Assembly (NCBI RefSeq): GCF_018881905.1
Contig: NZ_JACVPM010000001.1
Span: 558,001 to 622,000 of the forward strand
Origin: Polynucleobacter sp. MG-27-Goln-C1
Lineage (GTDB): Bacteria; Pseudomonadota; Gammaproteobacteria; Burkholderiales; Burkholderiaceae
Direction: 5' to 3'
Length of the DNA: 64,000 bases
Shown: positions 1-9,361 of the stretch, piece after piece
Layout of the letters: each line of letters opens with the position of its first letter
How positions within the stretch are numbered: position 1 is the first letter of the stretch
The notes under the pieces: generated by a model
What the model saw: the letters and a program-made list of their open reading frames with translations, nothing else
Database searches by the model: none
Told to the model about the DNA's origin: nothing
Position numbers and translations under genes: made by a program

Positions 1-813
1 GCAATGGGCATTGCTGCAGCTGCAGGATCGTTTGGACAGTTTCTTATGATTCCGGTTGAACAAGGACTACTTAGCAGCTTTGGTGCCAACGATGCGCTAC
101 TCATGTTGGCACTGATGGCCAGCTTGATGATTCCGATTGCGTTTATGTTGCGCGAACCCAATGTAAACAATCTCCAGCAAGCGAGCGATCAAACAATTAA
201 ACAGGCACTAAAGGAAGCCGTCGGCAATCCTAGTTTTAGATTACTTACCTTGGGTTACTTTGTGTGTGGATTTCAGGTGGTATTTATCGCGGTACATTTG
301 GCACCTTACCTCAAGGATTTATCCAAGATTTATCCCGATGTTGGTGCACCAGCGGTAGCAACGACTGCACTGGCGTTGATTGGCTTATTCAATATCTTTG
401 GCACCTATAGCGCCGGAATACTAGGCCAACGCTTCCCTAAGCGTTACCTACTGTCAGGGATCTATATCCTCAGATCTATTGCCATTATGGCTTTTGTTTG
501 GCTACCACTAAGCCCAACTTCTACCTACATCTTTGCAGCCATCATGGGCTTCCTATGGCTATCCACCATCCCTTTAACCAATGCGATCGTGGCGCAGATC
601 TTCGGCGTTAAATACCTCACCATGCTTTCTGGCCTGGTGTTCTTCTCGCATCAATTGGGCAGCTTCTGTGGCGCTTATTTTGGTGGCTATTTATTTGATC
701 GCACCGGCTCCTATTTGATTGTTTGGAATATCGCAATTGCATTAGGTGTGTTTGCATTCTTGGTCAACCTGCCTGTTAAAGAGCGTGCGATTCATCGCGC
801 TGCGCTCGCTTAA
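1..813 (+). CDS. MFS transporter, 3' part (cut by window start)
   Basis: The reading frame is open from the first base, so the ATG at 4 is internal and roughly 130 N-terminal residues of a normal 400-residue major facilitator lie outside. The visible 269 residues contain about eight hydrophobic segments in the usual MFS rhythm, with a charged cytoplasmic loop near residues 55-75 and the GTYSAGILGQRFPKR loop that resembles the conserved MFS G-x-x-x-D/R-x-G-R/K-R loop. It would be a secondary transporter of the inner membrane, probably for a small organic anion; the substrate cannot be read from the sequence. The stop codon is followed six bases later by the small membrane ORF at 820, suggesting co-transcription. 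Confidence 0.85.
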   Translation, partial: AMGIAAAAGSFGQFLMIPVEQGLLSSFGANDALLMLALMASLMIPIAFMLREPNVNNLQQASDQTIKQALKEAVGNPSFRLLTLGYFVCGFQVVFIAVHLAPYLKDLSKIYPDVGAPAVATTALALIGLFNIFGTYSAGILGQRFPKRYLLSGIYILRSIAIMAFVWLPLSPTSTYIFAAIMGFLWLSTIPLTNAIVAQIFGVKYLTMLSGLVFFSHQLGSFCGAYFGGYLFDRTGSYLIVWNIAIALGVFAFLVNLPVKERAIHRAALA

Positions 814-819
814 GACAAT

Positions 820-960
820 ATGCAAGCAAAACACCGTATATCGCAATGGCTCTTGTATCCACTTGCAATCATTATTTTGGGCGCGATTTTTTTCTCCTAC
901 TTTGCACCTGACATGATGGTTGCCATCACCAATTCTGTATGGGCGATGTGTGGCTGGTAA
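820..960 (+). CDS. 46-residue single-pass membrane peptide
   Basis: An ATG six bases after the MFS stop opens a 47-codon frame ending in TAA. The peptide begins MQAKHRISQWLLYP and has one hydrophobic stretch (about residues 10-29, LLYPLAIIILGAIFFSYFA) followed by a short tail ending WAMCGW. This looks like a small inner-membrane protein. The tight spacing to the transporter suggests the same mRNA and perhaps a role as an accessory peptide, but that is inference. I do not recognise a family. The main doubt is that a frame this short can occur by chance; in its favour are the clean hydrophobic segment and the start directly after the upstream stop. Confidence 0.55.
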   Translation: MQAKHRISQWLLYPLAIIILGAIFFSYFAPDMMVAITNSVWAMCGW

Positions 961-1021
961 TCAGTGGATAATGTTTCACGCCCTAACATCTTTTTAAAAA
1001 TTAGTTTTTTATTTTTTGATT

Positions 1022-1096
1022 CTTGCCGTAGCACAATGGATAGTGCACATGCCTCCTAAGCGTGGGATACAGGTTCGATTCCTGTCGGCGGGACCA
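1022..1096 (+). tRNA. tRNA-Arg (anticodon CCT)
   Basis: A complete cloverleaf folds: acceptor 1022-1028 with 1086-1092 (two G-U pairs and C1-G72), D stem 1031-1034 with 1043-1046, anticodon stem 1048-1052 with 1060-1064 around the loop CTCCTAA (anticodon CCT at 1055-1057), and T stem 1069-1073 with 1081-1085 around TTCGATT. Discriminator A1093 is followed by an encoded CCA. It reads the rare arginine codon AGG. The gene stands alone, downstream of the small membrane ORF. Confidence 0.93.
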
Positions 1097-1111
1097 CTCC
1101 CAAATAAAAAC

Positions 1112-1134
1112 TTATCCACAGGTTTTGTGGATAA
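1112..1134. promoter_or_regulatory. Inverted pair of perfect DnaA boxes (or hairpin)
   Basis: TTATCCACA at 1112-1120 and its exact reverse complement TGTGGATAA at 1126-1134 are separated by five bases. Both match the strict nine-base DnaA-box consensus. A near match, AGTGGATAA, lies at 963-971 on the other side of tRNA-Arg. The pair could bind DnaA, or act in RNA as a nine-pair hairpin just after the tRNA; there is no T-run after it, so a standard intrinsic terminator is less likely. Confidence 0.5.
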
Positions 1135-1306
1135 ATACCCAAAAGTTTTCGTAAGTCGCAGATTTGTATAGAGTGACCTAGCTTGCTTAAATTATGAGCA
1201 TCCGTCTCCGACAAAAATATAAGTAAAGATCTGTTGACAATTGAAATTCATTTATAGATTTTTAGATTACTTTTTTAGTATTTTTAATTTCTCTTACACT
1301 TAGAGC

Positions 1307-2146
1307 ATGTATAAGCTCACCACCAGCACCATTGCCGCCCTTGAGGAAATGCTCCAAAACACGGCGAGATCTGCCCCACAGGATTTTTTACCTATCCATT
1401 TTCTGGGTGGTGCATCGTCTGGGCAGGTCATTGGGCACCTGAATCCGGATTTCATCCCCTATTTACAAGAATCCTTGGGCAAAAATCCAATCTCCCATAT
1501 AGATATGGCCCACGATCGCCTGACTATTCGCCATGCAAGGCCTTTGACGCTCTCCGAGAGTCTGGCGAAATTGGCCGATCGGATGCAGCAAGGTGGCTTT
1601 ATTCCGGGCTGGAGACACGAGGATTTCGCTTGGATTGACCAAAATGGGCATGAATACTTCCGTTTAGAGCGCTCTGCCTTCCGTACATTTGGCTTTCAGA
1701 GCATGGCAACCCACATTAATGGCTATACCAAGGCCGGCAATCTCTGGCTTGGACGCCGGAGTGAAACCAAGGCTACCGACCCAGGTCGGCTAGATAACTT
1801 GGCTGCCGGTGGCATTGGAGCTGATGAAACCCCCTGGGTTAACGCCCGCCGAGAATTATGGGAAGAAGCCGGCGTTCCACCGCAGATTTCTGACCAAATT
1901 GAGCCAGTGGGCCGTATTCATATGCGCCGCCCCATTCCAGGGCGCGGTTTTCATGATGAGCAGCTCTATATCTATGACTTAGAGCTAGCAGACAACTTTG
2001 TACCGACCAACCAAGATGGTGAAGTCAGTGGTTTTATCGAAATCTCGATTTCAGAGGCTGCAGCCCGCATTCTTGCCGATGAATTCACTAGCGATGCCGC
2101 TTTTGTGACGGCGGATTTCATATTGCGTAATACCAAAGCAGGCTAG
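1307..2146 (+). CDS. Nudix hydrolase with N-terminal DUF4743 domain (thiamine-damage type)
   Basis: The 279-residue protein carries a perfect Nudix box at residues 168-190: G-x5-E, then x7, then REL-W-EE-A-GV. The first 120 residues match the DUF4743 region that precedes the Nudix fold in the YJR142W/Tnr3 group. Characterised eukaryotic members of that group dephosphorylate damaged (oxo/oxy) forms of thiamine diphosphate, so they protect thiamine-dependent enzymes. Its position directly upstream of the TPP riboswitch and thiC on the same strand fits a thiamine role. A TTGACA-like element lies at 1234-1239, but I see no convincing paired -10. The biochemical role is inferred from family and context. 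Confidence 0.85.
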   Translation: MYKLTTSTIAALEEMLQNTARSAPQDFLPIHFLGGASSGQVIGHLNPDFIPYLQESLGKNPISHIDMAHDRLTIRHARPLTLSESLAKLADRMQQGGFIPGWRHEDFAWIDQNGHEYFRLERSAFRTFGFQSMATHINGYTKAGNLWLGRRSETKATDPGRLDNLAAGGIGADETPWVNARRELWEEAGVPPQISDQIEPVGRIHMRRPIPGRGFHDEQLYIYDLELADNFVPTNQDGEVSGFIEISISEAAARILADEFTSDAAFVTADFILRNTKAG

Positions 2147-2232
2147 ATTTCCCCGCCCTAGACTGAAGCACTCTTCACTACTTGATTTTGGTCACCCAAC
2201 TTGGCGTGAATTCGTGGTTAAATTAGCTCTAA

Positions 2233-4317
<2,085 letters not shown>

Positions 4318-5469
4318 GTGACTAAGGCATTCTCAAACGGCAAATATGCCATCGTTGGCGCCGGCCTTATGGGTCGGTTGCTGGCGGTTGCGCTTGCTAA
4401 ACGCGGTGCTCAAGTTGAGCTGTTTGAGAAAGGCGGTTCAGATGCCGCTAATGCGGCTGCCCGAATTGCTGCTGCAATGCTTGCGCCTCTAGCGGAGTCT
4501 GCCATTACGGAAGATAACGTTGTGCGGATGGGTGTTCATAGCCTACCGCGTTGGAAACAACTCATCGATGAACTAGCTAAGCCGGTTTACTTTCAGCAAG
4601 ATGGCACTTTGATCTTATGGCATCGCCAAGATGCCAGTGATGCAGAACGTTTTGCCTCCCATCTTGAAAGAAATTGTGATCGCAATCAGGCACTTTCTAA
4701 ACCGATTCATTTAGATACTCAATCTCTCGCAGAAATTGAGCCGGGTGTTGCTGATCGTTTTACCCAAGGCCTCTATCTTCCCAATGAAGGTCAACTGGAT
4801 AACCGCCAATTACTGGAAGCTTTATTAGTTGAACTCACCTTAATGAAGGTGCCTTGTCATTGGAATCAAGCCATTGATCCTGAGCAGCTCCGTAACAGTG
4901 AGCATGGTTTTGATTGGGTGATTGATTGTCGTGGCCTGGGTGCGAAGGATTCGTGGAAACAGATTGGTGACGATTCCAAAGATTTGCGTGGCGTGCGTGG
5001 TGAAGTTATTCGCTTGCATGCACCAGAGGTCAAACTGCGTCGCCCTACTCGCTTAATTCATCCACGCTATCCAATTTATATCGCTCCAAAAGAAGATGAC
5101 GTCTATGTTGTTGGCGCTACAGAGATCGAATCCGAGGATTTATCTCCTATGAGTGTGCGCTCCGCCATGGAATTACTCAGCGCGGTTTATACCGTGCATA
5201 GTGGTTTTGCGGAAGCACGTATTTTGGAGATGGCTACACAGTGTCGCCCGACACTTAAGGACAACTTGCCTGAGATTGCTGTTGATCAGAAATCCAACCA
5301 GGCTGATCTCATGATGGTCAATGGACTCTATCGCCATGGCTTCATGATCTCTCCAGCTATTCTGGATTGCGCATTAGAAGTGTTGAGCTCAGGATCTAGT
5401 GCTACCGCAATTGAATTGGGATTAGAAGTCACGGGTTCGACCCATCAGGAGCTAAGCGCATGCGCATAA
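4318..5469 (+). CDS. thiO: Glycine oxidase ThiO (FAD-dependent)
   Basis: ThiO oxidises glycine with oxygen to the dehydroglycine used for thiazole formation, so this is the aerobic route rather than ThiH. The 383-residue protein opens with a Rossmann FAD motif, VGAGLMGRLLA (about residues 13-23), and ends with RHGFMISPAI, the DAO-family FAD-binding tail. It starts with GTG immediately after the thiC TAA; the next in-frame ATG would cut into the FAD motif. The last ten bases overlap thiS, indicating translational coupling. Confidence 0.9.
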   Translation: MTKAFSNGKYAIVGAGLMGRLLAVALAKRGAQVELFEKGGSDAANAAARIAAAMLAPLAESAITEDNVVRMGVHSLPRWKQLIDELAKPVYFQQDGTLILWHRQDASDAERFASHLERNCDRNQALSKPIHLDTQSLAEIEPGVADRFTQGLYLPNEGQLDNRQLLEALLVELTLMKVPCHWNQAIDPEQLRNSEHGFDWVIDCRGLGAKDSWKQIGDDSKDLRGVRGEVIRLHAPEVKLRRPTRLIHPRYPIYIAPKEDDVYVVGATEIESEDLSPMSVRSAMELLSAVYTVHSGFAEARILEMATQCRPTLKDNLPEIAVDQKSNQADLMMVNGLYRHGFMISPAILDCALEVLSSGSSATAIELGLEVTGSTHQELSACA

Positions 5470-5657
5470 TGGTCAACCAAGTTGCTCAAGAGGTTCCGGA
5501 TAACAGCACGATTGATGATGTTCTATTGCTTATCAATGCAAAACCGCCTTTTGCTGTTGCCATCAATTATGAATTCGTTCCCAAGACCAGGCACGCGGAA
5601 GAAGTTTTGCGTGAAGGCGATGAAATGGAAGTCATTGCACCAGTTACTGGCGGCTAA
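5460..5657 (+). CDS. thiS: Sulfur carrier protein ThiS
   Basis: This 65-residue ubiquitin-like protein ends in the diglycine (VTGG) that is adenylated and thiocarboxylated to deliver sulfur to ThiG. The start at 5460 has AGGAG eight bases upstream (5447-5451) and lies inside the end of thiO; an alternative ATG at 5469, overlapping the thiO stop, is 17 bases from that site and less likely. No thiF is in the window, so the activating enzyme must be elsewhere. The 44-base gap to thiG has no terminator. Confidence 0.93.
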   Translation: MRIMVNQVAQEVPDNSTIDDVLLLINAKPPFAVAINYEFVPKTRHAEEVLREGDEMEVIAPVTGG

Positions 5658-5701
5658 TTCTTCTACGAATGAAAAAATCAAGACATAAGTAATCTATTCA
5701 T

Positions 5702-6520
5702 ATGACTGCCCCTTTGCCATATCCTTTAAATACTGCAGATCCGCTGGTTCTGTATGGCGAGACTTTTGCTAGCCGTTTATTGCTAGGGACTTCGCGTTAC
5801 CCGTCTCCACAAGTTTTAGAGAATGCCGTTAAGCAATCTAATCCCGGAATGATTACCGTCAGCTTGCGTAGGCAAGGCACTTCAACTGCAGAGGCGCACT
5901 CTGGATTTTGGGATCTTCTCAAAAAAATGGCTGTACCTGTATTACCGAATACCGCAGGCTGTCACAGTCCTAAAGAAGTCATTGCAACCGCGCAAATGGC
6001 GCGTGAGGTTTTTGAAACTAGCTGGATTAAGTTGGAGCTAATCGGGGATGACTACACTTTGCAACCCGATACTTTGCGTTTAGTTTCCACAGCAGAAACT
6101 TTAATTAAAGATGGTTTTAAGGTTCTACCTTATTGCACAGAAGATCTTATCTTGTGCCAACGCTTAGTTGATGTGGGATGCCAAGCAGTAATGCCTTGGG
6201 CTGCACCGATTGGAACAGGCCAAGGCCCTTTAAATCCCTATGCATTAAAACTCTTGCGTGATCGTTTGAAGGTTCCACTTTTGGTAGATGCCGGTTTAGG
6301 CCTGCCATCACATGCATGTAGCGTAATGGAATGGGGTTTTGATGGCGTCTTACTAAATACTGCTGTTGCACTAGCTGATGACCCAGTGGCAATGGCTAAA
6401 GCATTTGCAATGTCTGTAGATGCCGGTCGCACTGCCTACCTTTCTGGCGCTATGAAAGCCCAGCAATCCGCACAAGCTAGTACGCCATTAGTTGGCACGC
6501 CTTTTTGGCATCAAAGTTAA
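5702..6520 (+). CDS. thiG: Thiazole synthase ThiG
   Basis: ThiG builds thiazole phosphate from deoxyxylulose phosphate, dehydroglycine and ThiS thiocarboxylate. The 272-residue protein has the family signatures [10 protein letters not shown], the Schiff-base lysine in [10 protein letters not shown] (Lys110), [12 protein letters not shown] and the phosphate-binding [10 protein letters not shown] segment. The length is normal for the family. It sits between thiS and thiE in the same direction with an 11-base gap to the proposed thiE start, so it belongs to the riboswitch-controlled operon. Confidence 0.96.
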   Translation: MTAPLPYPLNTADPLVLYGETFASRLLLGTSRYPSPQVLENAVKQSNPGMITVSLRRQGTSTAEAHSGFWDLLKKMAVPVLPNTAGCHSPKEVIATAQMAREVFETSWIKLELIGDDYTLQPDTLRLVSTAETLIKDGFKVLPYCTEDLILCQRLVDVGCQAVMPWAAPIGTGQGPLNPYALKLLRDRLKVPLLVDAGLGLPSHACSVMEWGFDGVLLNTAVALADDPVAMAKAFAMSVDAGRTAYLSGAMKAQQSAQASTPLVGTPFWHQS

Positions 6521-6531
6521 ATAAGGTACTA

Positions 6532-7458
6532 ATGAGCTTAGTTCGCGATCTTGCAGACCAAATTGTTGCAGCTCATAGCAAATCGGATTTGTGCCTGCCT
6601 ATTCCAGCATTCAGTCTAGAATCGCCACCGCCATTAATTGATAACGAACATGCTGCTGATCATTACGAACTCGCCGGCATAGTTGCTGCAATCCAAATGG
6701 GCTTTATTGAACGTGATGCCAAAACCTTAGGTAAGGCCTGGTCACGCATGGTGCACCAAGATGGCGGATTTAATCCCTTTAAGTGGCCATCTAGACCGGA
6801 GCATTTTGACTTGCTTCCCTGGACCCGCAATATGAATCCCAATGCTTTTGCGGAGTGTCCAAAGCGCCTAGGTTTATATGCGGTGATGCCTGATGCTGAT
6901 TGGGTGAAGCGCATGGTGGAAGCCGAAGTGCCAACCGTACAACTGCGCCTCAAATCCGAGGATAAAAAACTTATTCGCAAACAGATTAAGCAAGCTGTTG
7001 ATGCAGTCCAAGGCAGCAAGACCTTGCTCTTTATTAATGATTATTGGCAAGATGCGATTGAGGCTAGCGCCTACGGAATCCACTTGGGACAAGAAGATTT
7101 AGAGACTGCAGATTTGGATGCCATACGATCTGCAGGGCTTCGACTTGGCTTAAGCACCCATGGTTATGCGGAGATGGTTTATGCCGATCGTTTCTGCCCA
7201 AGTTATATTGCTATGGGCGCAGTCTTTCCAACGAATTTGAAGAAGATGGAAACTGCTCCACAGGGTTTAGGACGTTTATATAAGTACGCTCAATTAATGA
7301 ACCACTACCCATTAGTAGCGATTGGTGGTATTGATGAAAGCAGTATTCATGCGGTGGCACAAAGTGGTGTGGGTTCAGTTGCTGTTGTCAGAGCTATTAA
7401 TGGTGCCAGTGATCCTAAAGCAGCTGTAAAGCGTCTTCAAGAGCTGATGAAGACCTAA
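6532..7458 (+). CDS. thiE: Thiamine phosphate synthase ThiE with N-terminal extension
   Basis: ThiE couples HMP-diphosphate and thiazole phosphate. Residues from about 114 onward (GLYAVMPDAD, VQLRLK, LFINDYW, GIHLGQEDL, GLSTHG, MGAVFPTNLKKMETAPQGL, VAIGGI) are a normal ThiE barrel. The first ~113 residues are an extra segment I do not recognise; it contains a Trp/Phe-rich patch (FNPFKWPSRPEHF). With 308 residues it is about 90 longer than typical ThiE. I start at ATG 6532 because AAGG lies five bases upstream; the open frame back to 6505 overlaps thiG and lacks an ATG. It is last in the thi operon and convergent with thiD. Confidence 0.9.
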   Translation: MSLVRDLADQIVAAHSKSDLCLPIPAFSLESPPPLIDNEHAADHYELAGIVAAIQMGFIERDAKTLGKAWSRMVHQDGGFNPFKWPSRPEHFDLLPWTRNMNPNAFAECPKRLGLYAVMPDADWVKRMVEAEVPTVQLRLKSEDKKLIRKQIKQAVDAVQGSKTLLFINDYWQDAIEASAYGIHLGQEDLETADLDAIRSAGLRLGLSTHGYAEMVYADRFCPSYIAMGAVFPTNLKKMETAPQGLGRLYKYAQLMNHYPLVAIGGIDESSIHAVAQSGVGSVAVVRAINGASDPKAAVKRLQELMKT

Positions 7459-7482
7459 GTCATAAGACTTAATGCATCAAAC

Positions 7483-8367
7483 TTAATACTTACCCTCTTC
7501 TTCCGGTAGTGCAGTTCGATAGAAATCATGCATATGCCACAAGGGTCCAGGACCCTCACCAATACTCAAGAAACGTCCTGCCTCAAGCCCTGCCTCAACA
7601 TAAGAGATTGCCTTAGCAACTGCATGAGAAAGATCGTGACCATCTGCTAAATAGGTTGCAATGGCGGATGCTAATGAGCAACCAGTGCCATGGGTATTGG
7701 CTGTATTGACGCGGTAATGCTTGAACTCTTTTGATTGAATTACTTCAAGACCATCTTCCATGGTTCGCCACATCAGAAAATCAGTCAATTGAGTATGGGT
7801 GGTATCGAGATGACCGCCCTTAATCAAGACTGCCTGGGGACCCATGTCGAGCAACTCTTCTGCAGCGAGCTTGAAATCCTCGGGGCCGGTTAATTCTCGG
7901 CCCAGGAGCAAGGACGCCTCCTCCAGATTGGGGGTTACTAAAGTCGCCATCGGAAACAACTCTTTAATAATGGCTTGGGCAGTGTCATCGCCACCAAGAC
8001 TGGCTCCTGAAGTAGCCCTCAATACAGGGTCAAGAACAATTCTTTTGGCTCCATGGCGCTTCAAAGCCGATGCCACGGTACGGACGATTTCTGGGCTGGC
8101 TAACATGCCAATTTTGACAATATCTACGCCAATATCCATAAATACTGCATCGATCTGAGCCTCGACCACATCAAGGTCGATATCCTGAATACGGCTAACC
8201 CCCAAAGTGTTCTGGGCAGTGATGGCAGTGATGACCGACATCCCATATCCACCCAGGGCTGTAATGACTTTGAGGTCAGCCTGAATGCCCGCGCCGCCGC
8301 CACTATCGGACCCGGCGATGGTCAATACTTTAGGGATCTGTACAGAACTTGGAGTAGATGATTTCAT
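7483..8367 (-). CDS. thiD: HMP / HMP-phosphate kinase ThiD
   Basis: ThiD phosphorylates hydroxymethylpyrimidine and then its monophosphate, giving the substrate of ThiE. The 294-residue protein has the ribokinase-like opening TIAGSDSGGGAGIQADLK and the catalytic loop NTHGTGCSLASAIA, in which the Asp of the usual GTGC region is preceded by TH as in ThiD. It converges on thiE with only 24 bases between stops and is not under the riboswitch seen upstream of thiC. Its first codons overlap the promoter of the divergent tRNA-Asn. Confidence 0.95.
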   Translation of the reverse strand: MKSSTPSSVQIPKVLTIAGSDSGGGAGIQADLKVITALGGYGMSVITAITAQNTLGVSRIQDIDLDVVEAQIDAVFMDIGVDIVKIGMLASPEIVRTVASALKRHGAKRIVLDPVLRATSGASLGGDDTAQAIIKELFPMATLVTPNLEEASLLLGRELTGPEDFKLAAEELLDMGPQAVLIKGGHLDTTHTQLTDFLMWRTMEDGLEVIQSKEFKHYRVNTANTHGTGCSLASAIATYLADGHDLSHAVAKAISYVEAGLEAGRFLSIGEGPGPLWHMHDFYRTALPEEEGKY

Positions 8368-8378
8368 CTTGCTATAAT
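8349..8378 (+). promoter_or_regulatory. Promoter of tRNA-Asn
   Basis: TTGGAG (8349-8354) and a perfect TATAAT (8373-8378) are spaced by 18 bases, and the tRNA begins 11 bases after the -10. The -35 lies within the first codons of the divergent thiD gene. This is seen directly; the strength is inferred from the match to the sigma-70 consensus. Confidence 0.7.
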
Positions 8379-8388
8379 ATCGGCTTAT

Positions 8389-8464
8389 TCCTCGATAGCT
8401 CAGTTGGTAGAGCGCCGGACTGTTAATCCGTAGGTCCCTGGTTCGAGCCCAGGTCGAGGAGCCA
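8389..8464 (+). tRNA. tRNA-Asn (anticodon GTT)
   Basis: The sequence folds with acceptor TCCTCGA (8389-8395) against TCGAGGA (8454-8460), a D arm AGCTCAGTTGGTAGAGC, anticodon loop CTGTTAA (anticodon GTT), and T arm CCTGG-TTCGAGC-CCAGG. G8461 is the discriminator and CCA is encoded. It is followed directly by an intrinsic terminator. Confidence 0.97.
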
Positions 8465-8472
8465 GATATAAG

Positions 8473-8500
8473 AAAACCACCTTTTGGGTGGTTTTTTCTT
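8473..8500 (+). terminator. Intrinsic terminator after tRNA-Asn
   Basis: AAAACCACC (8473-8481) and GGTGGTTTT (8487-8495) form a nine-pair hairpin with a five-base loop and run into a T-rich tail (TTTTTTCTTTT). It lies nine bases after the tRNA and also faces the end of the minus-strand gene at 8527. Confidence 0.9.
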
Positions 8501-8526
8501 TTGTAATCCGAGTGAAGTAATTGAGC

Positions 8527-9111
8527 TTAAATCAGCCCCTTCTTTCTTAAATTAGCTAAGCGGTTATTTAAGGTCTTGATAGTGAGGAGATTAAGCTTGT
8601 CTCCCTCAGCCCAATTACTGCCTTTCCACTCAATGCCTTCTGATGTGACATTGGCAAACGGCTCTTTACCTTCTTTTGCATAGCCTTCTAAAATAGCAAT
8701 GAGTGCAGGACGATCATCGGATCCACCGGCATCTTTAATGGCATCTAAGATTGGCTTAGTAATCGTATCGCCATAGGTAATCTTGGAATCTGGATGCTTG
8801 GCAGCTGAGGGCTCTTCAAAGATGTACTCATGCGGCCACTCAAAAACGTTTCTAGCTGAATTCTTGACCGACTCCGGACTTACGGCACCGCTTGCAGGAT
8901 TTTTTGGATCAGTCGGTAAATTGAGTTCCGCAATCCAGGCCTCAAATTCTGCAATGCGGGCATAGCGCTTTTCCTCGCTATCGCGCTTTTGTTCTTCCTG
9001 CGAAAGCAACAATGTGACCCAGGCCCATGCGATGTCTTTAGGTATAGCAAACTCTTGCGCCAAAATACCGCTCGCTTTTTTTAGGATTGGCTTGGATGTG
9101 AGTTTTGTCAT
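8527..9111 (-). CDS. Hypothetical 194-residue protein
   Basis: I do not recognise this protein. It starts at ATG 9111 (MTKLTSKPILKKASG) and has an N-terminal helical, Trp-containing part (residues 24-34, DIAWAWVTLLL), a charged segment rich in E/K/R (35-60), and a C-terminal half containing a lysine-rich end (NNRLANLRKKGLI). No signal peptide, membrane segment or metal motif is visible, so it is probably cytoplasmic. Coding character (length, balanced composition, no long frame on the other strand) supports a real gene. It is monocistronic, with a long 250-base leader region. Confidence 0.7.
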   Translation of the reverse strand: MTKLTSKPILKKASGILAQEFAIPKDIAWAWVTLLLSQEEQKRDSEEKRYARIAEFEAWIAELNLPTDPKNPASGAVSPESVKNSARNVFEWPHEYIFEEPSAAKHPDSKITYGDTITKPILDAIKDAGGSDDRPALIAILEGYAKEGKEPFANVTSEGIEWKGSNWAEGDKLNLLTIKTLNNRLANLRKKGLI

Positions 9112-9294
9112 TGCGTTCTTTCTGATTCTTTAATAAGTGCCTTCAATTTCGGGTGGACAGCTCAGGGGGAAGGCTCCCGGTCATTATTGCAATGCTCGCC
9201 ACAGACCCCGTAGGATACTCTTGATTTAGCCGAATTTAGTATTGAAGGATCAATCGATGGGTTACAACCCATTTATAAGGGCAAATCTCGATAT

Positions 9295-9328
9295 AAAAAA
9301 GCCCTTAGAAAAAATCTAGGGGCTTTTT
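9295..9328. terminator. Bidirectional intrinsic terminator
   Basis: AAAAAAGCCCTTAGA (9295-9309) and TCTAGGGGCTTTTT (9315-9328) pair with a five-A loop; one G-T pair interrupts the stem. T-runs flank both sides. It lies 34 bases beyond the stop of the minus-strand hydrolase, in an orientation able to end that transcript, and could also end a plus-strand transcript from 9112-9295. That segment, between the hydrolase and the hypothetical gene, holds no ORF I trust. Confidence 0.8.
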
Positions 9329-9361
9329 CAATGCCACAACGATATTGCGTAGATTGAAGAA

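Noticed and set aside
1234..1260. TTGACA-based promoter for the Nudix gene
   Set aside because: A -35 match exists at 1234-1239, but no -10 hexamer at 16-18 bases fits well, so I do not list it as a promoter.
5482..5688. 68-residue frame overlapping thiS
   Set aside because: thiS in the other frame has the conserved diglycine end and ribosome site; this one is a shadow.
9150..9230. Possible 6S RNA in the GC-rich part of the gap
   Set aside because: A short resemblance (CCCCCTGAGCTG on the minus strand) was seen, but the long closing stem and central bubble could not be drawn and the usual neighbours of ssrS are missing.
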